From Planctomycetota bacterium (GTDB lineage Bacteria; Planctomycetota; UBA1135), in the NCBI GenBank assembly GCA_029243845.1, contig JAQWRF010000138.1, forward strand, positions 1 to 16,943: a stretch of DNA of 16,943 bases, read 5' to 3'. The first letter of the stretch is position 1. Each line of letters opens with the position of its first letter. Positions 5,586-13,177 of this stretch are shown here, one piece after another. The position numbers and the translations under genes are program-made. The notes under the pieces were generated by a model. That model searched no databases. It was not told the DNA's origin and saw nothing but the letters and a program-made list of their open reading frames with translations.

Positions 5586-7381
5586 TTCTTAATGAAGATA
5601 GGGTTAGACGCAAAGTATAACTCGGGGAACTTAGCCGCCCACCACGAACCTGGTCTTTTGCCATAAGCAACACACACCACCCACGAATCTTCGTTCACAT
5701 CGTTCATAGTGTACTCGAATGTTTGATCAAAAGCGGTGCCGCTGTGTTCGGGCACGTCAATCTGATGTTCAATCTCACCGTTGACGTAAATGTCAATACG
5801 ATAAACATCCGCCCACGAGGCATGCGCAATGCGGCAGCTTAGATTGAGCCCTCCCCGAGATTGTTTGACATCCTCCCCAGAACCCATGCCATTAAGATGA
5901 ACTTCGCCAAACAGTCCGAGAGCAGCGCTAGAGTGACCGTCTCTAATGTTGGCGGCAATGCTTTTCTCTGCGGCCTTTGACGGTTCATCGGTCTTTGACT
6001 TGACCCAGGTGCGACCTAGACCAGTGGGTACGAACACGGCGTGCGAATCAGAAGAGCCAGCTGCCATCACATGATTGCCCGCATTCAGCAAGGCAAACCA
6101 ATCCTTAATAGAAACGTCGAAAGGAGAGCCTGGGTCATCACTATTAATGAGTTCGATGACGTCAACATCTAAGTCAATCCCCGAAGTAAACAGGCCGGTC
6201 TCTTGATTCAACTCTTGCACACCAAATGGCCCTTTGACAAAGCTTGGCCATCGCGGGTGATTAAGTATGATCACCTCAGCTCCTTTGTCACGAATCTCTT
6301 TGTTGAGCATTGACCAGTCGGTGATGCTGGCATCTGGAATCGCGCCACCGGCAGGCAGCGGAAAAGAGTTGAAGTGCCCAAGGTCGGTTGTGACTTCGTT
6401 GCCAACGATGTGGGTGTATTCGTTCTTTACACCATGCTTTTTCATTGTTGGAAGATAATCGATTTGCTTGTTGTGATCTGTAGAAATAGCAATTTCAGTA
6501 TGATCGCCAGCAAGAGTGATAATGCGCTCGTCAGTACTTGCATCTCCATGACCACTATGCGTGTAGGTGTGTAAGTGAGTGTCGGCGGATAGCCACCCGC
6601 TAGTGTCTACTTCATGGACTAACTTAAAACTTAAGTCGTAAGGTTGCTCATCGTTGGTAGCCACGCGGTGTTGACCGATACTAAATTCTGGACCATGCGA
6701 AGCGGTCACTATGTAATCACCAGCCTCAACTAATACTTCCGCTATGCCGCTAAGGTCGGTGTAAACCACGCCATCACGAGTGGGGTACGGGGACTTGTCG
6801 GCGAAGTGCGTTTTAGCTAGCTCGTCATTGGCGTCAACGATTGAAACACGACACGCTAGTGCAGCACCATCTGAGTCTGCACATTTAATACGGATGGTGC
6901 GCAAATTGAACACCTCGCGGTAAGGCTTGTCAGATAATTTTACGCGACCGAATGTTAAGTCATCACCAGCTTTTTCTGTCGACAAGCTAAAGGTGTTTGC
7001 GCCCTTGCGTACGATGTTTTTAGGTACCGGTACAACAAATTCAGAGGGTTCGCCGGTGTGCTTTAATGTGCAAACATATTTATTGTTTATTTTGACCACC
7101 CATTTTGAGTGTGCATCGCGAGTGGTGAAGGCGAGTGCCCGCTCGGTGCCACCTATAGTATCTTTGAACTTGAAGACATATTCGCCAAGACCGTCAGGCT
7201 CTGCGGCGGCCTCTGTCCATTCTGGAGTGTTGTTGTCACCAAGGTGAACCATGCCCTCAAGAATCACTTGACCGGAGTAGCTGCGGTCTTGATTGTTGGG
7301 TGAGCTAAAGTGCCCTAAAAGTAGCGCTAAAACTGCAAGGCCGATGAATGGAAGAGAGTGGGTCTTTTGCATTAAGGTCAT
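5582..7381 (-). CDS. Exported PHP-domain metallohydrolase, CehA/McbA type
   Basis: A 599-residue protein with an N-terminal hydrophobic segment (about 9-24) for export or anchoring. Residues 35-150 look like a beta-sandwich, perhaps carbohydrate-binding, and 158-255 look like a carboxypeptidase-regulatory or Cna-B-like fold. The PHP domain spans about 263-460. Visible metal-site motifs are ADTHLHTYTH (267-271 giving DxHxH), TDH (302-303), GNEV with Glu329, GHFN with His336, NHPR with His375 and GSSDSH (445-447). This pattern matches CehA/McbA family enzymes, a few of which hydrolyse carbamate or related esters, but most members have no known substrate. Residues 470-599 form a further beta-rich region. 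It is the first gene of an overlapping four-gene operon. An internal ATG at 7372 is an equally possible start. No Shine-Dalgarno sequence is visible. Confidence 0.82.
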   Translation of the reverse strand: MTLMQKTHSLPFIGLAVLALLLGHFSSPNNQDRSYSGQVILEGMVHLGDNNTPEWTEAAAEPDGLGEYVFKFKDTIGGTERALAFTTRDAHSKWVVKINNKYVCTLKHTGEPSEFVVPVPKNIVRKGANTFSLSTEKAGDDLTFGRVKLSDKPYREVFNLRTIRIKCADSDGAALACRVSIVDANDELAKTHFADKSPYPTRDGVVYTDLSGIAEVLVEAGDYIVTASHGPEFSIGQHRVATNDEQPYDLSFKLVHEVDTSGWLSADTHLHTYTHSGHGDASTDERIITLAGDHTEIAISTDHNKQIDYLPTMKKHGVKNEYTHIVGNEVTTDLGHFNSFPLPAGGAIPDASITDWSMLNKEIRDKGAEVIILNHPRWPSFVKGPFGVQELNQETGLFTSGIDLDVDVIELINSDDPGSPFDVSIKDWFALLNAGNHVMAAGSSDSHAVFVPTGLGRTWVKSKTDEPSKAAEKSIAANIRDGHSSAALGLFGEVHLNGMGSGEDVKQSRGGLNLSCRIAHASWADVYRIDIYVNGEIEHQIDVPEHSGTAFDQTFEYTMNDVNEDSWVVCVAYGKRPGSWWAAKFPELYFASNPIFIKK

Positions 7382-7398
7382 TCTACATCGCCACGTAT

Positions 7399-7433
7399 AA
7401 AAAAAAGCTCCTCATCCTAAAAGGATGAGGAGC
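7399..7433 (-). terminator. Strong intrinsic terminator after secreted-protein gene
   Basis: A perfect 12-bp stem, gctcctcatcct (7407-7418) with aggatgaggagc (7422-7433), has a three-base loop. On the minus strand it is followed by eight T residues (A run at 7399-7406). It lies 37 bases past the stop of the gene at 7471 and only 18 bases before the start of the PHP operon, leaving almost no room for a promoter between them. Confidence 0.95.
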
Positions 7434-7449
7434 AGTCGACAGATTAACT

Positions 7450-7483
7450 GTCTGTGTCGTTAACTAAAAATTAGTTAACAGAC
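7450..7483 (-). repeat. Inverted repeat spanning the stop codon of the secreted-protein gene
   Basis: Arms gttaactaa (7459-7467) and ttagttaac (7471-7479) are perfect nine-base complements around aaa. An outer gtct (7450-7453) and agac (7480-7483) extend the stem past a five-base bulge. The TAA stop at 7471-7473 lies inside the hairpin, just upstream of the true terminator. It has no U tract of its own, so it may protect the mRNA 3' end or help termination. Confidence 0.6.
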
Positions 7484-8637
7484 CTCATACCATTTGAAGC
7501 TGCAGTACAGTTGCCCGGTGTAAGAGCGCCTGTGTGTGCAACAGCTTGAGCGTAAATGTTCGATGGTACGTTTGCAGGTAGGTTAGCACCAAATGATCCA
7601 GCAGTACCCATTGGGAATGGGCCAGCAGGCATCGTTTGATGATTGATTAGCAATGATGCAGAACCACCAGCGATGATCGGAAGATCATTTGAGCCGGTTG
7701 AAACAAGCATTCCGTAGCTAGAAGCACCATCTGGGTTTGTTACAGCCCAACCAGCAGCTTGGCCGCCACGGATTTCGCTAGTACAAGTGAAGCCGACAGA
7801 GTCGTTTGCACCTGGGTTTGCAGATGTGTATGACGTTGAGTCGTTCACGTTACCTTCTAGTGCCAAGTCGAAGCTACCTTGTACCTTCGCGCCACCACCG
7901 AACCAGTAAGCACCTGCGTTTTCAAGGCCAAGACCAAGTGTCATATCGTACCACTGGAAGTGGTCAAATGAGCCGTATCCACCGATAGCACCACCGGTGA
8001 TTGAGTCAAGCATAGGGCCTGAGCCAACAGTTGCGTCAAGGTAAGTCATTGACCAACCCCATGTCTCGCCAAGACCAGCAGCAGACTCTTGTGGAAGAGT
8101 ACACTCGTAGCCACCAGCTAGATCTAGTCCAACTGACCAACAAGCAACGCCAGCACCGCTTTGATCGCCAGGAAGACCTGCGATACCAAGGACACATGCC
8201 TCGTTACGGTTGTTAGCGTCTACCCAACCAACCATACCAGCGTAGTTCGCTGAATCGTTTTCTGAGTAGAAACGTAATTCTGTGTCAAGAACGCCAGCGC
8301 CTGAAAGGTCAGCCATTGATGTGCAGTATGAAAATGTCAGACCGTTTACTTGCTCCATACCAGAAACACCCTGTGCAGGGAATGAACCCCCGTCACCGTA
8401 CTCTGTTGTATCAGCTACAGTTGTGTAATAGTAGACCAAGCCATCTTGGTTATTGAAGATAGTCTCTGGGCCAGAACGGTAAGCAACAGAAGTTGCCTCG
8501 AAGCCTGTGTCCATCTTGTAAATGCCTGTCGACGGTGCGACTGACGTGTGAAGGTTGCCGGCTGGAAGCTGGCTTTGTGCAGATGCACCAGCTGCTAGAG
8601 CTGCGATTGCTGCGGTTGTAATTATGCTACGAAACAT
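7471..8637 (-). CDS. Secreted protein of unknown function, probably highly expressed
   Basis: I do not recognise the family of this 388-residue protein. It has a clear Sec signal peptide (about residues 1-20, cleavage after AGASA). The mature chain is rich in Gly, Ala, Ser and Thr, acidic, and has about six spaced cysteines (for example SYCTSM, NEACVLG, GVACWSV, YECTLP, FTCTSE, GNCTAA) that could form disulfides. No membrane segment follows the signal. The last 60 residues (PMGTAGSFGANLPANVP, YAQAV, AASNGMRSV) resemble the C-terminal module of the FG-GAP protein in this window. AGGAG seven bases before the ATG is the one strong ribosome binding site here. With its own promoter candidate, leader hairpin and strong terminator, this looks like a monocistronic gene for an abundant exported protein. 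A structural, surface-layer or extracellular role is a guess. Confidence 0.85.
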   Translation of the reverse strand: MFRSIITTAAIAALAAGASAQSQLPAGNLHTSVAPSTGIYKMDTGFEATSVAYRSGPETIFNNQDGLVYYYTTVADTTEYGDGGSFPAQGVSGMEQVNGLTFSYCTSMADLSGAGVLDTELRFYSENDSANYAGMVGWVDANNRNEACVLGIAGLPGDQSGAGVACWSVGLDLAGGYECTLPQESAAGLGETWGWSMTYLDATVGSGPMLDSITGGAIGGYGSFDHFQWYDMTLGLGLENAGAYWFGGGAKVQGSFDLALEGNVNDSTSYTSANPGANDSVGFTCTSEIRGGQAAGWAVTNPDGASSYGMLVSTGSNDLPIIAGGSASLLINHQTMPAGPFPMGTAGSFGANLPANVPSNIYAQAVAHTGALTPGNCTAASNGMRSVN

Positions 8638-8642
8638 TCAGT

Positions 8643-8651
8643 TACTCCTGA
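8643..8651 (-). promoter_or_regulatory. Strong ribosome binding site of secreted-protein gene
   Basis: On the minus strand the sequence CAGGAGTAACTGAATG places AGGAG seven bases before the ATG at 8637. This confirms the start and is unusual here, since nearly every other gene in the window lacks a Shine-Dalgarno sequence. Confidence 0.8.
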
Positions 8652-8690
8652 AGATTTGAGTTTAAAAAGGAAAATTGTTAGTTAAAGACA

Positions 8691-8731
8691 CCAAAGGAGG
8701 CGCCGAACGACGCTCCAAGGGGAATCTTTGG
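8691..8731 (-). promoter_or_regulatory. Leader hairpin upstream of secreted-protein gene
   Basis: In the proposed 5' leader, ccaaag (8691-8696) pairs with ctttgg (8726-8731), and the inner arms ggaggcg (bulged G) and cgctcc (8711-8716) can pair around an eight-base loop. The structure ends about 50 bases before the ATG. It could stabilise an abundant mRNA or be regulatory; I recognise no known riboswitch. Confidence 0.45.
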
Positions 8732-8748
8732 CGAACGCTCATTACCTA

Positions 8749-8777
8749 GTTCTATTACATAAACCGGATTCTGTCTA
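8749..8777 (-). promoter_or_regulatory. Candidate promoter of secreted-protein gene
   Basis: Read on the minus strand, TAGACA (8777-8772) and TAGAAC (8754-8749) match the sigma-70 -35 and -10 consensus in five and four of six positions with 17 bases between them. Transcription would start near 8742, giving a leader of about 105 bases containing the hairpin and ribosome binding site. A second possibility, TATAAA around 8836-8841 on the minus strand, is less well spaced. The rest of the 273-base gap to 8910 shows nothing clear, and no convincing terminator follows the RND gene. Confidence 0.4.
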
Positions 8778-8910
8778 GCATTCTTGAAGAATTATTTCGT
8801 CTTTTTCGCAATAAATCTGAAGTATTTGGTGGCTTTTATACAAAGTTCCAATTGTGTCGAATAACGGGGAACAAAGTGTTCGTCCGGTATAATTCGGGCT
8901 TTAGTGGCCT

Positions 8911-11900
8911 TTAACGGCTTTTTCTCCCACTTATTCTGCCAGGGATTTGGCGTAAATCTTCAATAATCATGTATAAACTAGGCACAATTAGCAAGGTAAT
9001 TAATGTGGCGAAGACTACGCCAAACGCCACAGAAATCGCCATAGGTATCAAAAACTTGGCCTGAATGCTCTTTTCGAGCAATAGAGGCGTTAATCCTAGA
9101 AAGGTAGTAAGAGTGGTAAGCATAATAGCTCTGAACCTGCGGGTGCCCGACTGCATAACAGCCTCCAAGACGCTGGATCCGCTGGCGCGCATACGATTAA
9201 TCAAGTCAATCATTACCAGCGAGTCATTAATTACAATGCCGCTTAATGCGACTACACCTATTAAAGAGAACATGGATAGGTCATAGCCGAGGATGACGTG
9301 CCCCACAATCGCGCCAATCATGCCGAACGGAATAGCGGACATGATAATGATCGGCTGCATGTAAGAAGATAGTGGGATTGCCAGTAAAATGAAGATTGCT
9401 AACAACGCTAATAGGTTCGTGCGTTGTAACGAGCCCATAAACTCTTTCTGCTCCTCTTGCTGACCCGCCAAGCTAATCTCGATTTCTGGGTATCTGCTGC
9501 GTAGCGACGGAATACTCTTTTCGTTTAATTTAGATAGAACACTATCCGGCGAAGTGGCACGTTTGTCTATTTGGGCTTGCACGCGGATGGAGCGCATCCG
9601 TGAGTAGCGATCAATCTGTGCCGCGCCACGTCCCTCACCGATGCTCGCAACATAACTCAGTGGCACCCTCGAACCTGATGGCGTATGGATGAGCATGGTG
9701 TTTAAGCTATAAAGAGATTCGCGGGCCTCACGAGGAAGCCGTACATACATTTCAACCTCATCGCTATCACGCTGAAAGGACTGAACGAGTGAGCCATAGT
9801 AGGCTTGGCGTATTTGTCGCCCGACAGATCCCAGGCTTAGGCCGAGCGCCTCACCCTGGGGAAGTAATGCGATACTTAACTCTCGTTTACCAACCTGATA
9901 GGTGTCACTGACTAAGCGCACTCCAGCAATTTTCTGCAAATCGTTTTGCAATTGTTTGGACACAGATAAAATTTCATCTAAATCTTGGCCAGTCACTCTA
10001 AGGTCGATGTCACCTGGCGATGATATTAAGTCTGCGGAATAACTGACATTTTCAGCGCCTGCAATGGGGCCAACTTTCGCAGACAAGCGTTCGATTACTT
10101 CGTTGCCGGTGATTTGCCTGAACTCGGCCCCGAGTAATTCTAGGTGTACTTCTGCTAGATGAGCTCCGCTTGAATTTTCTCCGGTGCCACCACCCATTTG
10201 CTGTTGCTTAAACTTTGTTGGCTGTGCACCGACAGCAGTAGTAATCGATTCAATGATCGGTAGGTCATCGGCATTAAATAAGTCCGTTTGTAACAGTTTG
10301 GCGGCGTCCTCGATGCGCATGATTGCGCTCTCCGTTTGACTGACAGGCACGCCGAGAGGCATTCGAATATCAACAATGACATCATCGGCCTCTATTTGCG
10401 GAAAGAAGTTAAAGTTAACACGCCCGCTTGAAACGTAACCGATGGTTGAGACCAAGGCGGCAACGCTTATGCCCATCAGCAGATAGCGGTTTGGCATCGC
10501 CCATCCAAGTATAGGCCGGTAAAGTTTATTAATCATAAACTCGACACTGCGATCTGCCACACCTTGCACTTTACTCCATAGCCCCGGTTTGTCGTCTTCG
10601 GTTTCGAGCGGTAGATAGCGGAGGTGTGCTGGCAAAATCAATAAGGCTTCGACCAACGAGAAAATCAGCACCGCAATAACTATCAACGGAATGTTACGTG
10701 CGAATTTACCCATGCTGCCTGGCATGAACAACATCGGGATAAACGCAGTAATGGTGGTTAGCACAGCGAATATAACGGGCTTCGACATCTCTTGAGCACC
10801 TTCGATAGCCGCACGCAATCCCTCCATACCATTGCGCCGTTTCTCGTGAATATTTTCAGCAACCACAATGGCGTCGTCAACCACAATGCCAAGCACCACG
10901 ATGAACCCAAACAAACTGATGAGGTTAATCGAAACATCAAACCAAGGCATCAGTAAAATCGCACCCAAGAACGCAATGGGTATTCCAATAGTTGTCCAAA
11001 GCGCTACGCGTAGGCGCAAGAAAAAGGCAAGCGCAATTAAGACCAACATTAATCCGGCCCGACCGTTGCGCAGCATGAGGTCTAGGCGACTATTCAAAAT
11101 CTTGGTGTCATCCGATTTGATGGAAAGGTGGATGCCTGCTGGTAGTTTAGCTTTAGCCTTGTCTAATGCTTCGTTGACATAATCAGCAAGCACTAAGGTC
11201 TCTTGGCTTCCTACGCGGAAGACGGACAGTATCGTTGCGGGTTTGCTGTTGAAGCGATTGAATTGTTCGGTCTCGGCAAAGCCATCTTTGATGGTTGCGA
11301 TGTCTTTAAGCAAGAGTGATCCGCCATTTCCGTTATTGCGAATAACTATTTTCTCGAGATCTTTGCGGTCGTAGGCTTGTCCGTTAGCGCGTAGCAAAAT
11401 TTCACCAGAATCTGCTAAGAGGCTACCGCCAGGAATGTCTACCGAACTGTTTTGAATGGCCGCAGTGATTTCATCAAAACTAAGTTGGTAGCGATTGAGC
11501 ATGGATTGCTCAATTTCGATGCTAATTTGAAAAGGTGGCGCGTTGCTTAACGACACTAAAGTGATACCCGGATGCGCCAATAGTTGCGATTCAACGATGT
11601 TGGTGGCTTTACGTAATTCACTATGGCTAGTATCACCCCATATAACCACGTCCATAACTTTGCCAATCATATCAAGCAGTTTCACTTGCGGACGCTCGCT
11701 GTCTTGCGGAAAGTTGTCGATGGCATCGACGGCGGTTTTTACGTCGTTGACGATGTCGTTACGGTCTACTCCTTCAAGGAACTCCACTGTGACTACACCA
11801 ATGTTCTCTTTTGCTGTGGAATTAACTTTATCAATGCCCGACAAGCCTTGCACCGCACGCTCGATCGGCAGACAAACACCTTGCTCGACTTCGAGTGGCG

Positions 11901-12066
11901 CAGCACCGGGGTAAACCACGCTAATGACCGCCGCTTGCATTTCGACCATCGGCACCACCTCTTGCTTGAGCGTGCCAACCGTCATCGCGCCAACCACGAT
12001 GACCCCAACCATCAGCAGGTTGGCAGACACTGTGTTTTTAGCGAACCAAGAAATGATGGCGTTCAT
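8911..12066 (-). CDS. RND efflux transporter, inner-membrane pump subunit
   Basis: A 1051-residue pump of normal AcrB-family length (AcrB is 1049) that drives substrate export by proton antiport in a tripartite complex. The N-terminal helix (residues 12-30) precedes a large periplasmic loop, then a bundle of transmembrane helices from about 335. The fourth-helix motif GIVVDDAIVVAEN carries the paired aspartates Asp397 and Asp398 needed for proton relay. A second periplasmic loop follows, then the C-terminal bundle. In the tenth-helix region the sequence is GIVINDSLVMIDLINR, so the lysine of AcrB (Lys940) is absent, as in a large group of RND pumps with an NDSLV motif. It begins one base after the fusion-protein stop and ends the tetR operon. 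It is a HAE-type drug or small-molecule pump, not a CzcA metal pump; the substrate is unknown. Confidence 0.93.
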   Translation of the reverse strand: MNAIISWFAKNTVSANLLMVGVIVVGAMTVGTLKQEVVPMVEMQAAVISVVYPGAAPLEVEQGVCLPIERAVQGLSGIDKVNSTAKENIGVVTVEFLEGVDRNDIVNDVKTAVDAIDNFPQDSERPQVKLLDMIGKVMDVVIWGDTSHSELRKATNIVESQLLAHPGITLVSLSNAPPFQISIEIEQSMLNRYQLSFDEITAAIQNSSVDIPGGSLLADSGEILLRANGQAYDRKDLEKIVIRNNGNGGSLLLKDIATIKDGFAETEQFNRFNSKPATILSVFRVGSQETLVLADYVNEALDKAKAKLPAGIHLSIKSDDTKILNSRLDLMLRNGRAGLMLVLIALAFFLRLRVALWTTIGIPIAFLGAILLMPWFDVSINLISLFGFIVVLGIVVDDAIVVAENIHEKRRNGMEGLRAAIEGAQEMSKPVIFAVLTTITAFIPMLFMPGSMGKFARNIPLIVIAVLIFSLVEALLILPAHLRYLPLETEDDKPGLWSKVQGVADRSVEFMINKLYRPILGWAMPNRYLLMGISVAALVSTIGYVSSGRVNFNFFPQIEADDVIVDIRMPLGVPVSQTESAIMRIEDAAKLLQTDLFNADDLPIIESITTAVGAQPTKFKQQQMGGGTGENSSGAHLAEVHLELLGAEFRQITGNEVIERLSAKVGPIAGAENVSYSADLISSPGDIDLRVTGQDLDEILSVSKQLQNDLQKIAGVRLVSDTYQVGKRELSIALLPQGEALGLSLGSVGRQIRQAYYGSLVQSFQRDSDEVEMYVRLPREARESLYSLNTMLIHTPSGSRVPLSYVASIGEGRGAAQIDRYSRMRSIRVQAQIDKRATSPDSVLSKLNEKSIPSLRSRYPEIEISLAGQQEEQKEFMGSLQRTNLLALLAIFILLAIPLSSYMQPIIIMSAIPFGMIGAIVGHVILGYDLSMFSLIGVVALSGIVINDSLVMIDLINRMRASGSSVLEAVMQSGTRRFRAIMLTTLTTFLGLTPLLLEKSIQAKFLIPMAISVAFGVVFATLITLLIVPSLYMIIEDLRQIPGRISGRKSR

Positions 12067-12067
12067 A

Positions 12068-13177
12068 TTAGTTGTTGACGACTTCGACGTTCATGCCCGG
12101 CACGAATACGCTAAGCGGAGTAATATTTATTTTTTGCTGCGGCTTAAGTCCGCGCACAATGAAAACGTCCTGAAGTTGTTGAATAATGCTTAACTCAACT
12201 TCGCGCAAAGTAGAGCTTTCGCTGACGACTTGCGCGCGATTATTGTTTACCGCTATTGCCGGTAGTTTGAAAGTACCGCTGACTGTTGGCCCCTGTACGG
12301 ATAATTCTAAATAGGTTTGTGGCGCAACATTGATGCCCACAGGCAACACCGCAACCGCTTGATTCATGCGTGTCCCTTGCTCTAATTGGTCGCTTACGCG
12401 TACGAGTCTGGCGCGAACAGCTTGAGGCATATTCGGTATGGTTACGCTGACCTCAAGCGCTTGACACTTGCCGCTTGTCGGAAGTTGAAGAAGATCGAGT
12501 TGCTGTAGGTTGAGCGGTATGTTGATCTCGATGCCTTCAGCGGGAATGAGGTTGGCAATGCTCGCTCCAGGGTTTAACCATTGCCCGGTTTCTGCGTTTA
12601 AGCGTAATGCGCGGCCGTTAAAGGGTGCATGTAAAGCGCAGCGCTCCAGGTTGAGCTTGGCCAATATTACTTGCGCATTTGCTGTCTCTAGCGATGCTTC
12701 TGCTAAAGCAATCTGTGGCTTATGCGCCGTTATTTCACTAGGCGGCACATCGCTTATACGCTGCCAATCCTTCACCGATAATTCAGCAGCCGCGTTTTCA
12801 AGTTGCAATTTAGCCGTGGCCTGCTTCACTGCCGCTTCCGCAATCGCCAAGTTTTGTGCAAAGTCACTGTCGTCGATAGTTGCTAGCACTTCACCTTTGC
12901 TAAAGCTTTCACCGCGGCGCAACTTATCGTTGACGCTCAACAGCGTGCCTTGCACTTTTGATAATAAAGCAACATTGCCCTGAGTTTGTACCACGCCAAA
13001 AGCGGGCACCTCAATTTGGTAGTCCGCCTCAATAGCTTCAATAACATTTACGCGCGGCACATAGGCCTCGATCTCTTGCTCGCCCAATTCAGGAGCAGTG
13101 GCTAACAAAGCTTGCTTGATGACAAGGCCAACAGCGATGACTGCGAGCGGCAGTATTATTTTGAGAAAAGTTTTCAT
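12068..13177 (-). CDS. RND efflux periplasmic adaptor (membrane fusion protein)
   Basis: This 369-residue adaptor links the inner-membrane pump to the outer-membrane channel. An uncleaved hydrophobic N-terminal anchor lies at about residues 5-25. The split lipoyl domain is at about 55-105 (VQGTLLSVNDKLRRGESFSK) and 180-212 (ALHAPFNGRA). Between them an alpha-helical hairpin (about 106-178) is rich in Ala, Leu, Gln and Glu. Beta-barrel and membrane-proximal domains follow to the end (KINITPLSVFVPGMNVEVVN). Its ATG overlaps the channel gene stop by four bases, and it ends one base before the pump ATG, so expression is coupled. No Shine-Dalgarno sequence is seen. Confidence 0.92.
   Translation of the reverse strand: MKTFLKIILPLAVIAVGLVIKQALLATAPELGEQEIEAYVPRVNVIEAIEADYQIEVPAFGVVQTQGNVALLSKVQGTLLSVNDKLRRGESFSKGEVLATIDDSDFAQNLAIAEAAVKQATAKLQLENAAAELSVKDWQRISDVPPSEITAHKPQIALAEASLETANAQVILAKLNLERCALHAPFNGRALRLNAETGQWLNPGASIANLIPAEGIEINIPLNLQQLDLLQLPTSGKCQALEVSVTIPNMPQAVRARLVRVSDQLEQGTRMNQAVAVLPVGINVAPQTYLELSVQGPTVSGTFKLPAIAVNNNRAQVVSESSTLREVELSIIQQLQDVFIVRGLKPQQKINITPLSVFVPGMNVEVVNN

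Noticed and set aside
8869..8881. Small hairpin gaaca-aag-tgttc downstream of the RND gene as its terminator
   Set aside because: The stem has only five pairs and no T tract follows on the minus strand, so it does not qualify as an intrinsic terminator.
11623..12078. Plus-strand reading frame of 151 codons opposite the RND gene
   Set aside because: It is antisense to a well-conserved pump region, has no recognisable domain and no promoter or ribosome binding site.
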